38,306 nucleotides of DNA, from assembly GCA_964540965.1 (NCBI GenBank), contig CAZIOT010000026.1, forward strand, positions 1 to 38,306, written 5' to 3'. Origin of the DNA: JADYZU01 sp964540965 (GTDB taxonomy: Bacteria > Pseudomonadota > Alphaproteobacteria > Rhodobacterales > Rhodobacteraceae). The notes beneath the pieces are model-generated. The model was not told the DNA's origin, did not search any database, and saw only the letters and a list, made by a program, of their open reading frames with translations. Of this stretch, positions 9,121 to 16,744 are shown piece after piece (the stretch's first letter is position 1; each line of letters starts with the position of its first letter). A program made the translations under genes and the position numbers.

Positions 9121-10749
9121 TCACGTCCCCATCGGGGCAAAGCTGTCGGCCCGCGCCAGCGCCCAGTCGGCTGCATAGCGCGGCAGGCCGCAGGGATCGG
9201 ACAGCAGCTGTCCCGGCTGCGGCAGCGGATACAGCCCGGCGAAATCGGTGGTGCCCTCGCCCTCGGTCCGGTGGCGGAAATGCAGCGGGCGCAACTGCCC
9301 CGGATGGTCCAGCCCCGCCGCGCCGACCAGTTCGCCCAAGGCCTGGATGGTGGCGCGGTGGAAATTCGCCACCCGTTCCGCCTTGTCCGGCACGACGATG
9401 GCGCGGCCACGGCGCGGATCCTGCGTCGCCACCCCGGTCGGGCAGCGGTCGGTGTGGCAGTTCTGCGCCTGGATGCAGCCGACCGCGAACATGAACGCGC
9501 GCGCGGCGTTGCACCAGTCGGCGCCCAGCGCCATGGCGCGGGCCATGTCGAAGGCCGAGATGATCTTGCCCGAGGCGCCGATTCGCACCCGGTCGCGCAG
9601 GCCAACGCCGATCAGCGCGCCATGGACAAAGGTCAGCCCGTCGCGCAGCGGCATGCCGACATGGTCCATGAATTCCAGCGGCGCCGCGCCGGTGCCACCC
9701 TCTTTCCCGTCGACGACGATGAAATCGGGGGTGATGCCGGTCTCGACCATGGCCTTGCAGATGGCGAGGAATTCCCAAGGGTGGCCGATGCAGAGCTTGA
9801 ACCCCGCCGGCTTGCCCCCCGACAATTCGCGCATCTGCGCCACCATTTCCAGCAGGCCCACCGGCGTCGAAAACGCGGAATGCCGCGGTGGCGAATTGCA
9901 GTCCTGCCCCAGCGGAATGCCGCGGATCGCGGCGATTTCCGGCGTGATCTTGGCGGCGGGCAGGACGCCGCCGTGACCGGGCTTGGCCCCCTGGCTGAGC
10001 TTGAGTTCGACCATCTTCACCTGCGGCGCCCGTGCCGCCTCGGCAAAGGCCGCAGCGTCAAATCCGCCGTCGCGCGCCCGGCAGCCGAAATAGCCCGAGC
10101 CGATTTCCCAGATCAGATCGCCCCCGGCCTCGCGGTGGTAAGGGGATATCCCGCCCTCGCCGGTGTCATGGGCAAAGCCGCCGGCCTGCGCGCCGCGGTT
10201 CATCGCCCGGATCGCATTGGCCGACAGGGCGCCATAGCTCATCGCCGAGATGTTGAGGACCGAGGACGAATAGGGCTGCGCGCAATCCGGCCCGATCAGC
10301 ACCCGCAGGTCCGCCTTGGGCACCTCGACCGGGGCCAGCGAATGCAAGAGCCATTCGTAGCGTTCCTGATAGACGTCGTATTGCGTGCCGAACGGCCGCT
10401 TGTCGAGGTCGCGCTTGGCGCGCTGATAGGCAATGGCGCGCTTGTCGCGCGCAAAGGGCGCGCCGTCGGTATCGGCCTCGAAGAAATACTGCCGCATCTC
10501 GGGGCGGATATCCTCGAGCAGGAAGCGCAGGTGGGCGGTGATCGGGTAATTGCGCAGGATCGCGTGGCGGGTCTGCAGCAGGTCGTGCAGGCCGACCATG
10601 GCAAAGACCAGGGCAATCGCCGCCAGCACGGCAAAGGCGGTGCCAAGCCCCTGCATGGTCAGGCCAAGCACCGCGAACAAGAGCGCCAGGACGACGGCAA
10701 GGGTCAGCGCGAGGTAGCGCGGCACGAAGGGCAAAAGAAGGCTTGGCAT
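9121..10749 (-). CDS. FMN-binding glutamate-synthase-like protein with N-terminal membrane spans
   Basis: Belongs to the stand-alone 'FMN-binding glutamate synthase family' (GltB catalytic-domain homologues). About 542 residues. The first 55 form two hydrophobic spans. The remainder is a TIM barrel with FMN-binding elements, including GKEGGTGAAPLEF near residues 348-360 and a 3Fe-4S cluster motif with Cys425, Cys431 and Cys436 (C-x5-C-x4-C in CIQAQNCHTDRCPTG). There is no glutaminase domain and no small subunit nearby, so it is not a full glutamate synthase. Its physiological electron donor and substrate are unknown. It lies 97 bases upstream of the aldo-keto reductase gene on the same strand. 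Confidence 0.92.
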   Translation of the reverse strand: MPSLLLPFVPRYLALTLAVVLALLFAVLGLTMQGLGTAFAVLAAIALVFAMVGLHDLLQTRHAILRNYPITAHLRFLLEDIRPEMRQYFFEADTDGAPFARDKRAIAYQRAKRDLDKRPFGTQYDVYQERYEWLLHSLAPVEVPKADLRVLIGPDCAQPYSSSVLNISAMSYGALSANAIRAMNRGAQAGGFAHDTGEGGISPYHREAGGDLIWEIGSGYFGCRARDGGFDAAAFAEAARAPQVKMVELKLSQGAKPGHGGVLPAAKITPEIAAIRGIPLGQDCNSPPRHSAFSTPVGLLEMVAQMRELSGGKPAGFKLCIGHPWEFLAICKAMVETGITPDFIVVDGKEGGTGAAPLEFMDHVGMPLRDGLTFVHGALIGVGLRDRVRIGASGKIISAFDMARAMALGADWCNAARAFMFAVGCIQAQNCHTDRCPTGVATQDPRRGRAIVVPDKAERVANFHRATIQALGELVGAAGLDHPGQLRPLHFRHRTEGEGTTDFAGLYPLPQPGQLLSDPCGLPRYAADWALARADSFAPMGT

Positions 10750-10876
10750 GAGGCTCTCCCGATTCGGGGCAAGACTAGGGGCGAAGCGTTGACAAATCGC
10801 GACGGGCGGGCCGCTTGCCCTTGCGTCCGCGCCCGGCCCCGGTCCAGATGGCGCCGGGCGTCAGGGGGAGGACCGG

Positions 10877-11176
10877 ATGATCCGTCATGTCGTGGCGCTG
10901 CGGCTGGACGAGGCGCAGGACCGCGCCGGCCTGCGCGAGGGGCTGGCGGCGCTGCTGCCGCTGGTGCCGGGGGCGCTGTCGTTCCGCTGGTTCGACAACA
11001 TCAGCCCCGAAACCAATGTCACCCACGGCTTTCGCGAGGGGTTCGAATTCTCCTTTGCCGACGCCGGCGCGCGCGATGCCTATCTGGTCCATCCGGCGCA
11101 TCAGGCGATGGGCGCGCGCCTTCTGGCCGCGACGGGCGGGCCGGACGGGGTGATCGTGCTGGACATCGCCGGATGA
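10877..11176 (+). CDS. Dabb-family (stress-responsive A/B barrel) protein
   Basis: A 99-residue protein with the dimeric alpha-beta barrel (Dabb) fold signature: start MIRHVVALRLD, central PGALSFRWFDNIS, and the region DAYLVHPAHQAM with the usual Y-x-x-H-P-x-H. The role in bacteria is generally unassigned. A GGGGGAGG element lies eight bases upstream of the ATG. Its TGA overlaps the ATG of the glycerate kinase gene (ATGA), so the two are probably translationally coupled. Confidence 0.88.
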   Translation: MIRHVVALRLDEAQDRAGLREGLAALLPLVPGALSFRWFDNISPETNVTHGFREGFEFSFADAGARDAYLVHPAHQAMGARLLAATGGPDGVIVLDIAG

Positions 11177-12432
11177 CCGCCGCCGACCGCGCCCTGCTGA
11201 CCGCGCTGTTTGACGCCGCCGTCCGTGCCGCCGATCCCGAAACCGCGCTTGCCGCACATCTGCCGCAGGCCCCGCGCGGGCGCACCGTGGTGATCGGTGC
11301 CGGCAAGGGCGCCGCGCAACTGGCGCAGGCCTTTGAACGGCTGTGGGACGGGCCTTTGAGCGGCGTGGTCGTCACCCGCTATGGCTATGCCGTGCCCTGC
11401 GAGCGGGTCCGGGTGATCGAGGCGGCGCATCCGGTGCCCGATGCCGCCGGGCTGGCCGCCACCGCGGCCCTGTTCGACGCGGTGCGCGGCCTGGGCCCCG
11501 AGGATCTGGTGGTGGCGCTGATCTGCGGCGGCGGATCGGCCCTGCTGCCGGCCCCCGCGCCCGGCCTGAGCTTTGAGGACGAGGTGGCGCTGAACCGGGC
11601 GCTTCTTGCCTCGGGCGCGCCGATTTCGGTGATGAATGCGATCCGCAAGCAGGTGTCGACGGTCAAGGGCGGCCGGCTGGCGCAGGCGGCCTGGCCGGCG
11701 CGGCTGGTCAGCCTTGTGGTGTCGGACGTGCCGGGGGACGATCCGGCGCAGGTCGCCTCGGGGCCGACGGTGGCCGACCGCCTGACCCGGGCCGAGGCGC
11801 GTGCGATGGCCGCGGCCTGGCGGATCGACCTGCCGCCCGCTGTGGCGGCGCTTCTGGCCGGAGAGGCCAACCTGCCCCCCCTGCCCGACGACCCGCGGCT
11901 GGCGACAAGCGAGACGCGGGTCATCGCCTCGGCCCGCCTCTCGCTCGAGGCGGCGGCGGCCGTGGCGGCTGAGCAGGGGATCGCGGCGCATATCCTGTCG
12001 GATGCGATCGAGGGCGAGGCGCGCGACGTCGCCCGCGTCCATGCCGCCATCGCCCGCGAAGTGGCGCTGCGCGACCGCCCGTTCCGGCGCCCGGCGCTGA
12101 TCCTGTCGGGCGGCGAGACCACGGTGACCCTGCGCGGCCGTGGCCGCGGCGGCCGCAACAGCGAATTTCTGCTGGCGCTGGCGCTCGCTGCCGAAGGGGT
12201 GCCGATGACGGCGCTTGCCGCCGATACCGACGGCATCGACGGTTCCGAGGACAATGCCGGCGCCTTCGCCGACGGCAGCACCGCCGCCCGGCTGCGGAAG
12301 ATGGGCCACGACCCCGCGGCACTTCTTGCCGGCAACGATGCCTGGACGGCGTTCGACGCCCTGGGCGATCTGTTCGTGCCGGGGCCGACCGGGACCAATG
12401 TCAACGATTTCCGGGCGATTCTGGTGCGGTAG
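11173..12432 (+). CDS. Glycerate 2-kinase (GckA/TtuD, MOFRL family)
   Basis: Phosphorylates D-glycerate to 2-phosphoglycerate, linking glyoxylate, serine-cycle or tartrate breakdown to glycolysis. Older databases often mislabel the family as hydroxypyruvate reductase. The protein has 419 residues. An N-terminal DUF4147 domain shows VVIGAGKGAAQLA and the glycine-rich CGGGSALLPAP loop. The C-terminal MOFRL domain starts near LILSGGETTVTLRG and includes GRGGRNSEF and AADTDGIDGSEDNAGA. The start overlaps the Dabb stop. A run of hairpins follows the stop codon. Confidence 0.92.
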   Translation: MTAADRALLTALFDAAVRAADPETALAAHLPQAPRGRTVVIGAGKGAAQLAQAFERLWDGPLSGVVVTRYGYAVPCERVRVIEAAHPVPDAAGLAATAALFDAVRGLGPEDLVVALICGGGSALLPAPAPGLSFEDEVALNRALLASGAPISVMNAIRKQVSTVKGGRLAQAAWPARLVSLVVSDVPGDDPAQVASGPTVADRLTRAEARAMAAAWRIDLPPAVAALLAGEANLPPLPDDPRLATSETRVIASARLSLEAAAAVAAEQGIAAHILSDAIEGEARDVARVHAAIAREVALRDRPFRRPALILSGGETTVTLRGRGRGGRNSEFLLALALAAEGVPMTALAADTDGIDGSEDNAGAFADGSTAARLRKMGHDPAALLAGNDAWTAFDALGDLFVPGPTGTNVNDFRAILVR

Positions 12433-12436
12433 GGGG

Positions 12437-12502
12437 GCCGGTCCTTTGGACCGGCGGAAGAAAGAAAGGGGGCCTTCAGCCCCCCTCTTGGCCTTCGGCC
12501 AA
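12437..12502. terminator. Three consecutive hairpins between convergent genes
   Basis: Directly after the glycerate kinase stop come three perfect stems: GCCGGTCC with a TTT loop (12437-12455), GGGGGC with a 5-base loop (12468-12484) and TTGGCC with a TTC loop (12488-12502). Read on the minus strand, the middle hairpin is followed by TTTCTTTC, like an intrinsic terminator for the enol-lactonase-like gene. On the plus strand the U-tract is poor. Together they probably form a two-sided terminator region. Confidence 0.58.
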
Positions 12503-12513
12503 TTCACCCCCGA

Positions 12514-12575
12514 GGATATTTCTGGACGAAGAATAGGGAAAAAAGCTCACACTCATTCTTCGTCTATAAATATCC
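12514..12575. repeat. Long imperfect inverted repeat (21-bp arms)
   Basis: The left arm (12514-12534) begins GGATATTT and ends GACGAAGAAT. The right arm (12555-12575) is its complement with two mismatches (19 of 21 matched). The loop is 20 bases. Each arm is preceded by a C/G-rich stretch reading CCCCCGA or CCGGCGG toward the outside. Motifs of the type CCGAGGATATTT recur between genes in Rhodobacteraceae as far as I recall, so this may be two facing copies of a family-wide intergenic element; that is memory, not measurement. Confidence 0.8.
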
Positions 12576-12659
12576 CCGCCGGAGGCAAACCTGAGGAGGA
12601 GCCGCAAGGCGACGACGAGGCAAACACCTTGCGCCGCAAGCGCTCTGCCTGGCAACGGC

Positions 12660-13466
12660 TCAGCGGATATGGCCGATGTCGCGCAGAAAGCCGGTCAGGA
12701 TCGCGGCATAGCCGGCCGGATCCTCGAGCACCGGCAGATGGCCCTGCCGGCGGATCAGGTGAAAGCGCGCGCCGGGGACCAGGTCCACGGTTTCGCGCAC
12801 CAGGTCGGGCGGGGTCAATCCGTCCTCGGAGCCGGCGATGCCCAGCAGCGGCAGGCGCAGGCCCGAAGTCGGGGTATAGAAATCGGCGCCCGACAGCGCC
12901 TCGCAAGTGGCGGCGCAGGTTTCGGCCGGGCAGGACAGCAACCGGTTGCGCCAGAGGGTATCCAGGCCGCGGGCGCGGGCGTCGCGGGAAAACCAGCCGC
13001 GCAGCAGGTCGTCGGCGATGGCCGCCATGCCGCCCGCCCGCACCCGCGCCGCGCGCGCGGCCCAGATCGTCGGGGTGCCGATGCGGGCCGCGGTGTTCGA
13101 CAGCACCAGCCCGCGCACAAGGTCGAGCCGCTTGACCGCCAGCCCCTGCGCCACCAGCCCGCCCATCGACAGGCCGACCATGACGGCTTCGCGGATGCCG
13201 AAGAAATCAAGCACCGTTTCGGCATCGCCGACCAGCGCCCCCATGCCCCAGGGCGCGGGCGGCGCGCCGGATCGGCCATGCCCGCGCGCGTCCCAGCGCA
13301 GCACGCGCAGCGCCGGCGGCAGATGCGGCAGCAGCCCCTCCCACATCGTCAGGTCAAGGCCAAGGGGATGCGCCAGCACCAGCACCGGCGCGTTCGGGGC
13401 AGGATTGCCGTCGATGCGCGCGTGGAGCGCGAAGCCGGGACCGCGGGGGATTTGGGCCTCGGTCAT
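12660..13466 (-). CDS. Alpha/beta hydrolase, 3-oxoadipate enol-lactonase-like (PcaD paralogue)
   Basis: 268 residues from the ATG at 13466 (MTEAQIPRGP). The nucleophile elbow GLSMGG places Ser at residue 100, the acid is probably in GSEDGLTPPD, and the His is in RRQGHLPVLEDP. The segment around RWDARGHGRS and VLSNTAARIGT closely parallels the PcaD encoded at 19362-20135, which has DKRGHGLSD and VLSNTAARMGT. It is therefore probably a lactonase or ester hydrolase of aromatic breakdown, but it lies outside the pca cluster. The frame is open further upstream to 13628 without conserved residues. The start lacks a strong ribosome binding site and could shift. Confidence 0.85.
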   Translation of the reverse strand: MTEAQIPRGPGFALHARIDGNPAPNAPVLVLAHPLGLDLTMWEGLLPHLPPALRVLRWDARGHGRSGAPPAPWGMGALVGDAETVLDFFGIREAVMVGLSMGGLVAQGLAVKRLDLVRGLVLSNTAARIGTPTIWAARAARVRAGGMAAIADDLLRGWFSRDARARGLDTLWRNRLLSCPAETCAATCEALSGADFYTPTSGLRLPLLGIAGSEDGLTPPDLVRETVDLVPGARFHLIRRQGHLPVLEDPAGYAAILTGFLRDIGHIR

Positions 13467-13587
13467 GACCGGGTTGTCTTTGGCCGGATGCGCCGGAGGG
13501 CCGTGACCGGGCAGTTGCGGCGGTGTCGCACGCGCAAGCACCGGAAACCGTTCCCCCTCTGCGAACCGATGGCGGACCAAGGCCGGT

Positions 13588-14559
13588 TCATGCCGCGATC
13601 GCCCGGGCAAAGACTGCCGGATCGACATTGCCGCCGCTTGCCACCACGATCACCGCATCGCCGGAAATCGCCCGGGACCGGAACAAAGCTGCGGCAAGGG
13701 CCACGGCGCCGCCGGGTTCGACCACGATGCGCAGGTGGCGGAAGGCGAGTTGCATGGCGGCCAGCACCTCGGCCTCGGTCACCACCAGACCGGGGCCGCA
13801 AAGCCGCGACAGGATCGGGAAGGTCAGCGCGCCCGGCTGCGGCGTGACGATGGCATCGCAGATCGAGCCGCCGGCCCTGGCGTTGCGCCGGATCGCACCG
13901 GCCTCCAGCGAGCGAGCAGTGTCGTCGAAACCCTCGGGTTCGGCCGGGCGGGCGCGCAGGCCGGGGGCGTCGGCGGCGAGCGCAAGGGCCACGCCCGCCG
14001 TCAGGCCGCCGCCGCCGCAGGGCAGGATCACATCGGCCGCCGTCACGCCCAGCGTCGCGGCCTGCGCCGCGATCTCGGTTCCGACCGAGGCCTGGCCGGC
14101 GATGACCTCGGCATCGTCATAGGGCCGGATCAGGGTCAGGCCGCGGCTGGCGGCAAGGCTGCCGCTGATCGCGTCGCGGTCCTCCCGCTCGCGGTCGTAG
14201 CTCACGATCTCTGCCCCCAGCGCGCGGGTGCCGTCGATCTTGGCCTGCGGCGCGTCGGCCGGCATGACGATGGTGCAGGGCGCGTCCATCGCCAGCGCCG
14301 CCCGTGCCACGCCCTGCGCGTGATTGCCGCTGGAGCAGGCGATGACACCCTGCCGACGCTGCGCCGGGGTCAGCGCCGATACCGCCGACCAGCCGCCGCG
14401 GGCCTTGAACGAGCCGGTATGTTGCAGGCATTCCGCCTTGACCAGCAGCCGCCGCCCGGCCAGCGCGTCCAGCGCCGGCGCCGACAGCAGCGGCGTTTCG
14501 CGCACATTTCCGGCAAGGCGCGCGGCGGCGGCGCGGATGCGGGCCAGATCGACGCTCAT
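13588..14559 (-). CDS. PLP-dependent threonine/serine dehydratase-like enzyme
   Basis: A fold-type II pyridoxal-phosphate enzyme of 323 residues from ATG 14559. Lys52 in GSFKARG forms the Schiff base, CSSGNHAQG (about 73-81) binds the substrate carboxylate, and CGGGGLTAG binds the cofactor phosphate. It lacks the C-terminal ACT domain of biosynthetic threonine deaminase, so it fits the short catabolic threonine dehydratase, serine racemase or hydroxyaspartate dehydratase group. The start overlaps the stop of the upstream alpha/beta hydrolase by four bases (ATGA), implying one operon. The substrate cannot be fixed from sequence. Confidence 0.88.
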   Translation of the reverse strand: MSVDLARIRAAAARLAGNVRETPLLSAPALDALAGRRLLVKAECLQHTGSFKARGGWSAVSALTPAQRRQGVIACSSGNHAQGVARAALAMDAPCTIVMPADAPQAKIDGTRALGAEIVSYDREREDRDAISGSLAASRGLTLIRPYDDAEVIAGQASVGTEIAAQAATLGVTAADVILPCGGGGLTAGVALALAADAPGLRARPAEPEGFDDTARSLEAGAIRRNARAGGSICDAIVTPQPGALTFPILSRLCGPGLVVTEAEVLAAMQLAFRHLRIVVEPGGAVALAAALFRSRAISGDAVIVVASGGNVDPAVFARAIAA

Positions 14560-15392
14560 TGCATTTCCCCCAGCCAACGAGCCAGCGCGGCCAGCGCCTC
14601 GGGTTCGTCCAGGAACGGCACATGGCCGCGGCCCGGCACCTCGGCACGGGTCATGTCGGGGCGGCGGCGGCACATCTCGGCCGTGGTGGCGCGGGACAGA
14701 AGGTCCGAGGTCTCGCCGCGGATCAGGCACAGCGGCAGGCCGGCCGCGGCATCGAACAGCGGCCAGAGGCTGGCCTGCGGCTGCACCGCGGGGGCGGCGC
14801 CCTCGTCCCCGAACACCGCCTGCCGCAGGCGCGGGTCATAGCGGATCACCAGCCCCTCGGGGGTTTCGTCGTAATGCCCGCGCACTTCGGCCAGCCAGCG
14901 CGCATGCGGGACGCCGTGAAAGCCGGTCCAGAGCCGGGCACGGGCTAGCGCCGCTTCCTCCCAGGTCTTTTGCACCGGGTTGCGGCCCAGATAGCCGCGG
15001 ATGATGTCAAGGCCCCTGGGCTCGATCTCGGGTCCGATGTCGTTGAGGCACAGGCCCAGAAGACGGTCCTTCGCCGCATGGCACAGCCAGAGCCCGATCA
15101 GCCCGCCGCGCGAGGTGCCGATCACCGCCGCCCGCGCGATGCCGAGATGGTCGAGAAGTGCCAGCGCATCGGCGGCCTCTGCCTGCACCGTATAGCTTGA
15201 TGGGCCGGGCCAGGCGGACAGGCCGCGGCCGCGATAATCCATGCGGATCAGGCGGACATGGGGCACATGCGGGGCGAGGTGGTCGAAATCGCGGGAGTTG
15301 CGGGTCAGGCCGGCAAGGCACAGCACCGGCAAGCCGCTGCCCTGATCCTCGTAATACAGGTCGGTGCCGTCGCCGGCGGTGAAACGTGCCAT
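14556..15392 (-). CDS. Alpha/beta fold hydrolase
   Basis: 278 residues from ATG 15392, which has AGGGGGC about eight bases upstream. The frame extends to 15470 but the extra residues are low-complexity Ala/Arg and unlike the family. Elements seen are the oxyanion strand VLCLAGLTRNSRDF, the motif MDYRGRGLSAW, the nucleophile elbow GTSRGG (Ser94), and the C-terminal His in PGRGHVPFLDEPEA. Many hydrolases of this type are annotated by analogy with haloperoxidase or lactonase. It is coupled to the PLP dehydratase and preceded by the palindrome pair at 15469-15518. The substrate is unknown. Confidence 0.86.
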   Translation of the reverse strand: MARFTAGDGTDLYYEDQGSGLPVLCLAGLTRNSRDFDHLAPHVPHVRLIRMDYRGRGLSAWPGPSSYTVQAEAADALALLDHLGIARAAVIGTSRGGLIGLWLCHAAKDRLLGLCLNDIGPEIEPRGLDIIRGYLGRNPVQKTWEEAALARARLWTGFHGVPHARWLAEVRGHYDETPEGLVIRYDPRLRQAVFGDEGAAPAVQPQASLWPLFDAAAGLPLCLIRGETSDLLSRATTAEMCRRRPDMTRAEVPGRGHVPFLDEPEALAALARWLGEMQ

Positions 15393-15468
15393 AGCTGCCC
15401 CCTGTTGCCGCGACAGAGGTGCCAAAGCGGCGGCGCGGGCGCAAGCGGCTTGGGCTGCCCTGAGGGCC

Positions 15469-15518
15469 ATGAAAATTCCAGAATTTTCATAGTGACCTGA
15501 ATTTTATATAAAATTCAG
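15469..15518. repeat. Paired AT-rich palindromes, locus B
   Basis: The first has 10-bp arms ATGAAAATTC and its complement, separated by CA (15469-15490). The second is a perfect 22-bp palindrome with half-site CTGAATTTTAT (15497-15518). Six bases (AGTGAC) separate them. The second includes the stop codon of the enolase-superfamily gene (15515-15517). The first has the same outer half-site as locus A at 7940. The whole stretch is strikingly AT-rich for this genome. Confidence 0.88.
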
Positions 15519-16744
15519 TCTCGTGGCGCCCCGCCGGCGAAGATGTTCTCGGCGCCATAGCTGACCGGCGCCTCCTGCATCGCCAGATGCAGGCCCTTGC
15601 CGTCAAAGGGATGGGCGCGGGCCAGCGCCTCGTCCACCTCGATGCCCAGCCCCGGCGCATCCGACAGGATGGCATGGCCGTCCTCGACCCGGATGCTGCC
15701 GCGGATCAGCGCGTCGTGGAACGGCGTCTCGATGGTTTCGGCCAGCAGCAGGTTCGGGCAGGTCGCGGCCAGATGCAGGTTCGCCGCCCATTCCACCGGG
15801 CCGGCGTAGAGATGCGGCGCGATCTGGGCGCCGGCGACTTCGGCCAGAACGGCGATCTTCTTGCCCTCCCAGATGCCGCCGGCACGGCCAAGGGCGGGCT
15901 GGACGATGTTCACCGCCCCCTGCCGCAGGGCCTCGGCGAACTCCTGCTTGGTGGTCAGGCGTTCGCCTGCGGCGACCGGAATGCGGACCGCGCGGGCGAC
16001 CTCGGCCATGGCGGCGAAGTTGTCGGGGGGCACCGGCTCTTCATACCAGAGCGGCAGGAAGGGTTCGATCGCCTGGCCCATGCGGATCGCGCCGCCGGTG
16101 GAAAACTGGCCATGGGTGCCGAACAGCAGGTCGGCGCGGTCGCCCACCGCGTCACGGATCGTCCGGCAGAAGGCGACCGAGCGCGAGATGTCCGACAGCG
16201 CCGGATTGTGGCCCGAGCGGATCGTATAGGGGCCGGCGGGATCGAACTTCACGGCCGTATAGCCCTTGGCGACCATGTCCACCGCGGCCTCGGCCGACCA
16301 GTCGGCATCGGCCCAGAAGCGCGGCAAGGCGTGGTGCGGCCGGGTCGGGTAAAGATAGGTGTAAAGCCGGATGCGGTCGTTGACCCGCCCGCCCAGCAGG
16401 GCATGGACCGGGCGGCCGCGGTCCTTGCCAAGGATGTCCCAGCAGGCGATTTCCAGCCCGGCAAAGGCGCCGATCACCGTCGGATCGGGGCGCTGGGTAA
16501 AGCCCGAGGAATAGACCCGGCGGAACATCAGTTCGAGATGTTCCGGGTTTTCCCCGGCCATGTGGCGGTCGAAAACATCGCGGATCACCGCCGTCATCGC
16601 CGTGGGGCCGACGGTCGCGGCATAGCATTCGCCCCAGCCGGTGATGCCGGTATCGGTCGTCACCTTGACGAGTATCCAGTAGCGCCCGCCCCAGCCGGGC
16701 GCCGGCGGGGCGGTGACGATCACCTCGAGCGTATCAAGCCGCAT
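15515..16744 (-). CDS. Enolase superfamily (mandelate racemase type) sugar-acid dehydratase/cycloisomerase
   Basis: 409 residues: an N-terminal capping domain (about 1-125), then the TIM barrel. Recognisable elements are TAVKFDPAGPY (second-strand Lys region), LLFGTHGQF, WYEEPVPPDN with a metal-ligand Glu, PVAAGERL with a second Glu, and QIAPHLYAGPVEWAAN with the barrel-end His. The pattern matches the mandelate racemase subgroup that dehydrates or cycloisomerises acid sugars (galactonate-, galactarolactone- or anhydrogalactonate-type), but I cannot choose among them. Its ATG overlaps the protease stop by one base (TGATG). Confidence 0.88.
   Translation of the reverse strand: MRLDTLEVIVTAPPAPGWGGRYWILVKVTTDTGITGWGECYAATVGPTAMTAVIRDVFDRHMAGENPEHLELMFRRVYSSGFTQRPDPTVIGAFAGLEIACWDILGKDRGRPVHALLGGRVNDRIRLYTYLYPTRPHHALPRFWADADWSAEAAVDMVAKGYTAVKFDPAGPYTIRSGHNPALSDISRSVAFCRTIRDAVGDRADLLFGTHGQFSTGGAIRMGQAIEPFLPLWYEEPVPPDNFAAMAEVARAVRIPVAAGERLTTKQEFAEALRQGAVNIVQPALGRAGGIWEGKKIAVLAEVAGAQIAPHLYAGPVEWAANLHLAATCPNLLLAETIETPFHDALIRGSIRVEDGHAILSDAPGLGIEVDEALARAHPFDGKGLHLAMQEAPVSYGAENIFAGGAPRD

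Noticed and set aside
9073..12432. A 1119-codon plus-strand open frame
   Set aside because: Only its last 420 codons (glycerate kinase from 11173) are real. The rest is the antisense of the FMN glutamate-synthase-like gene, open because of high GC.
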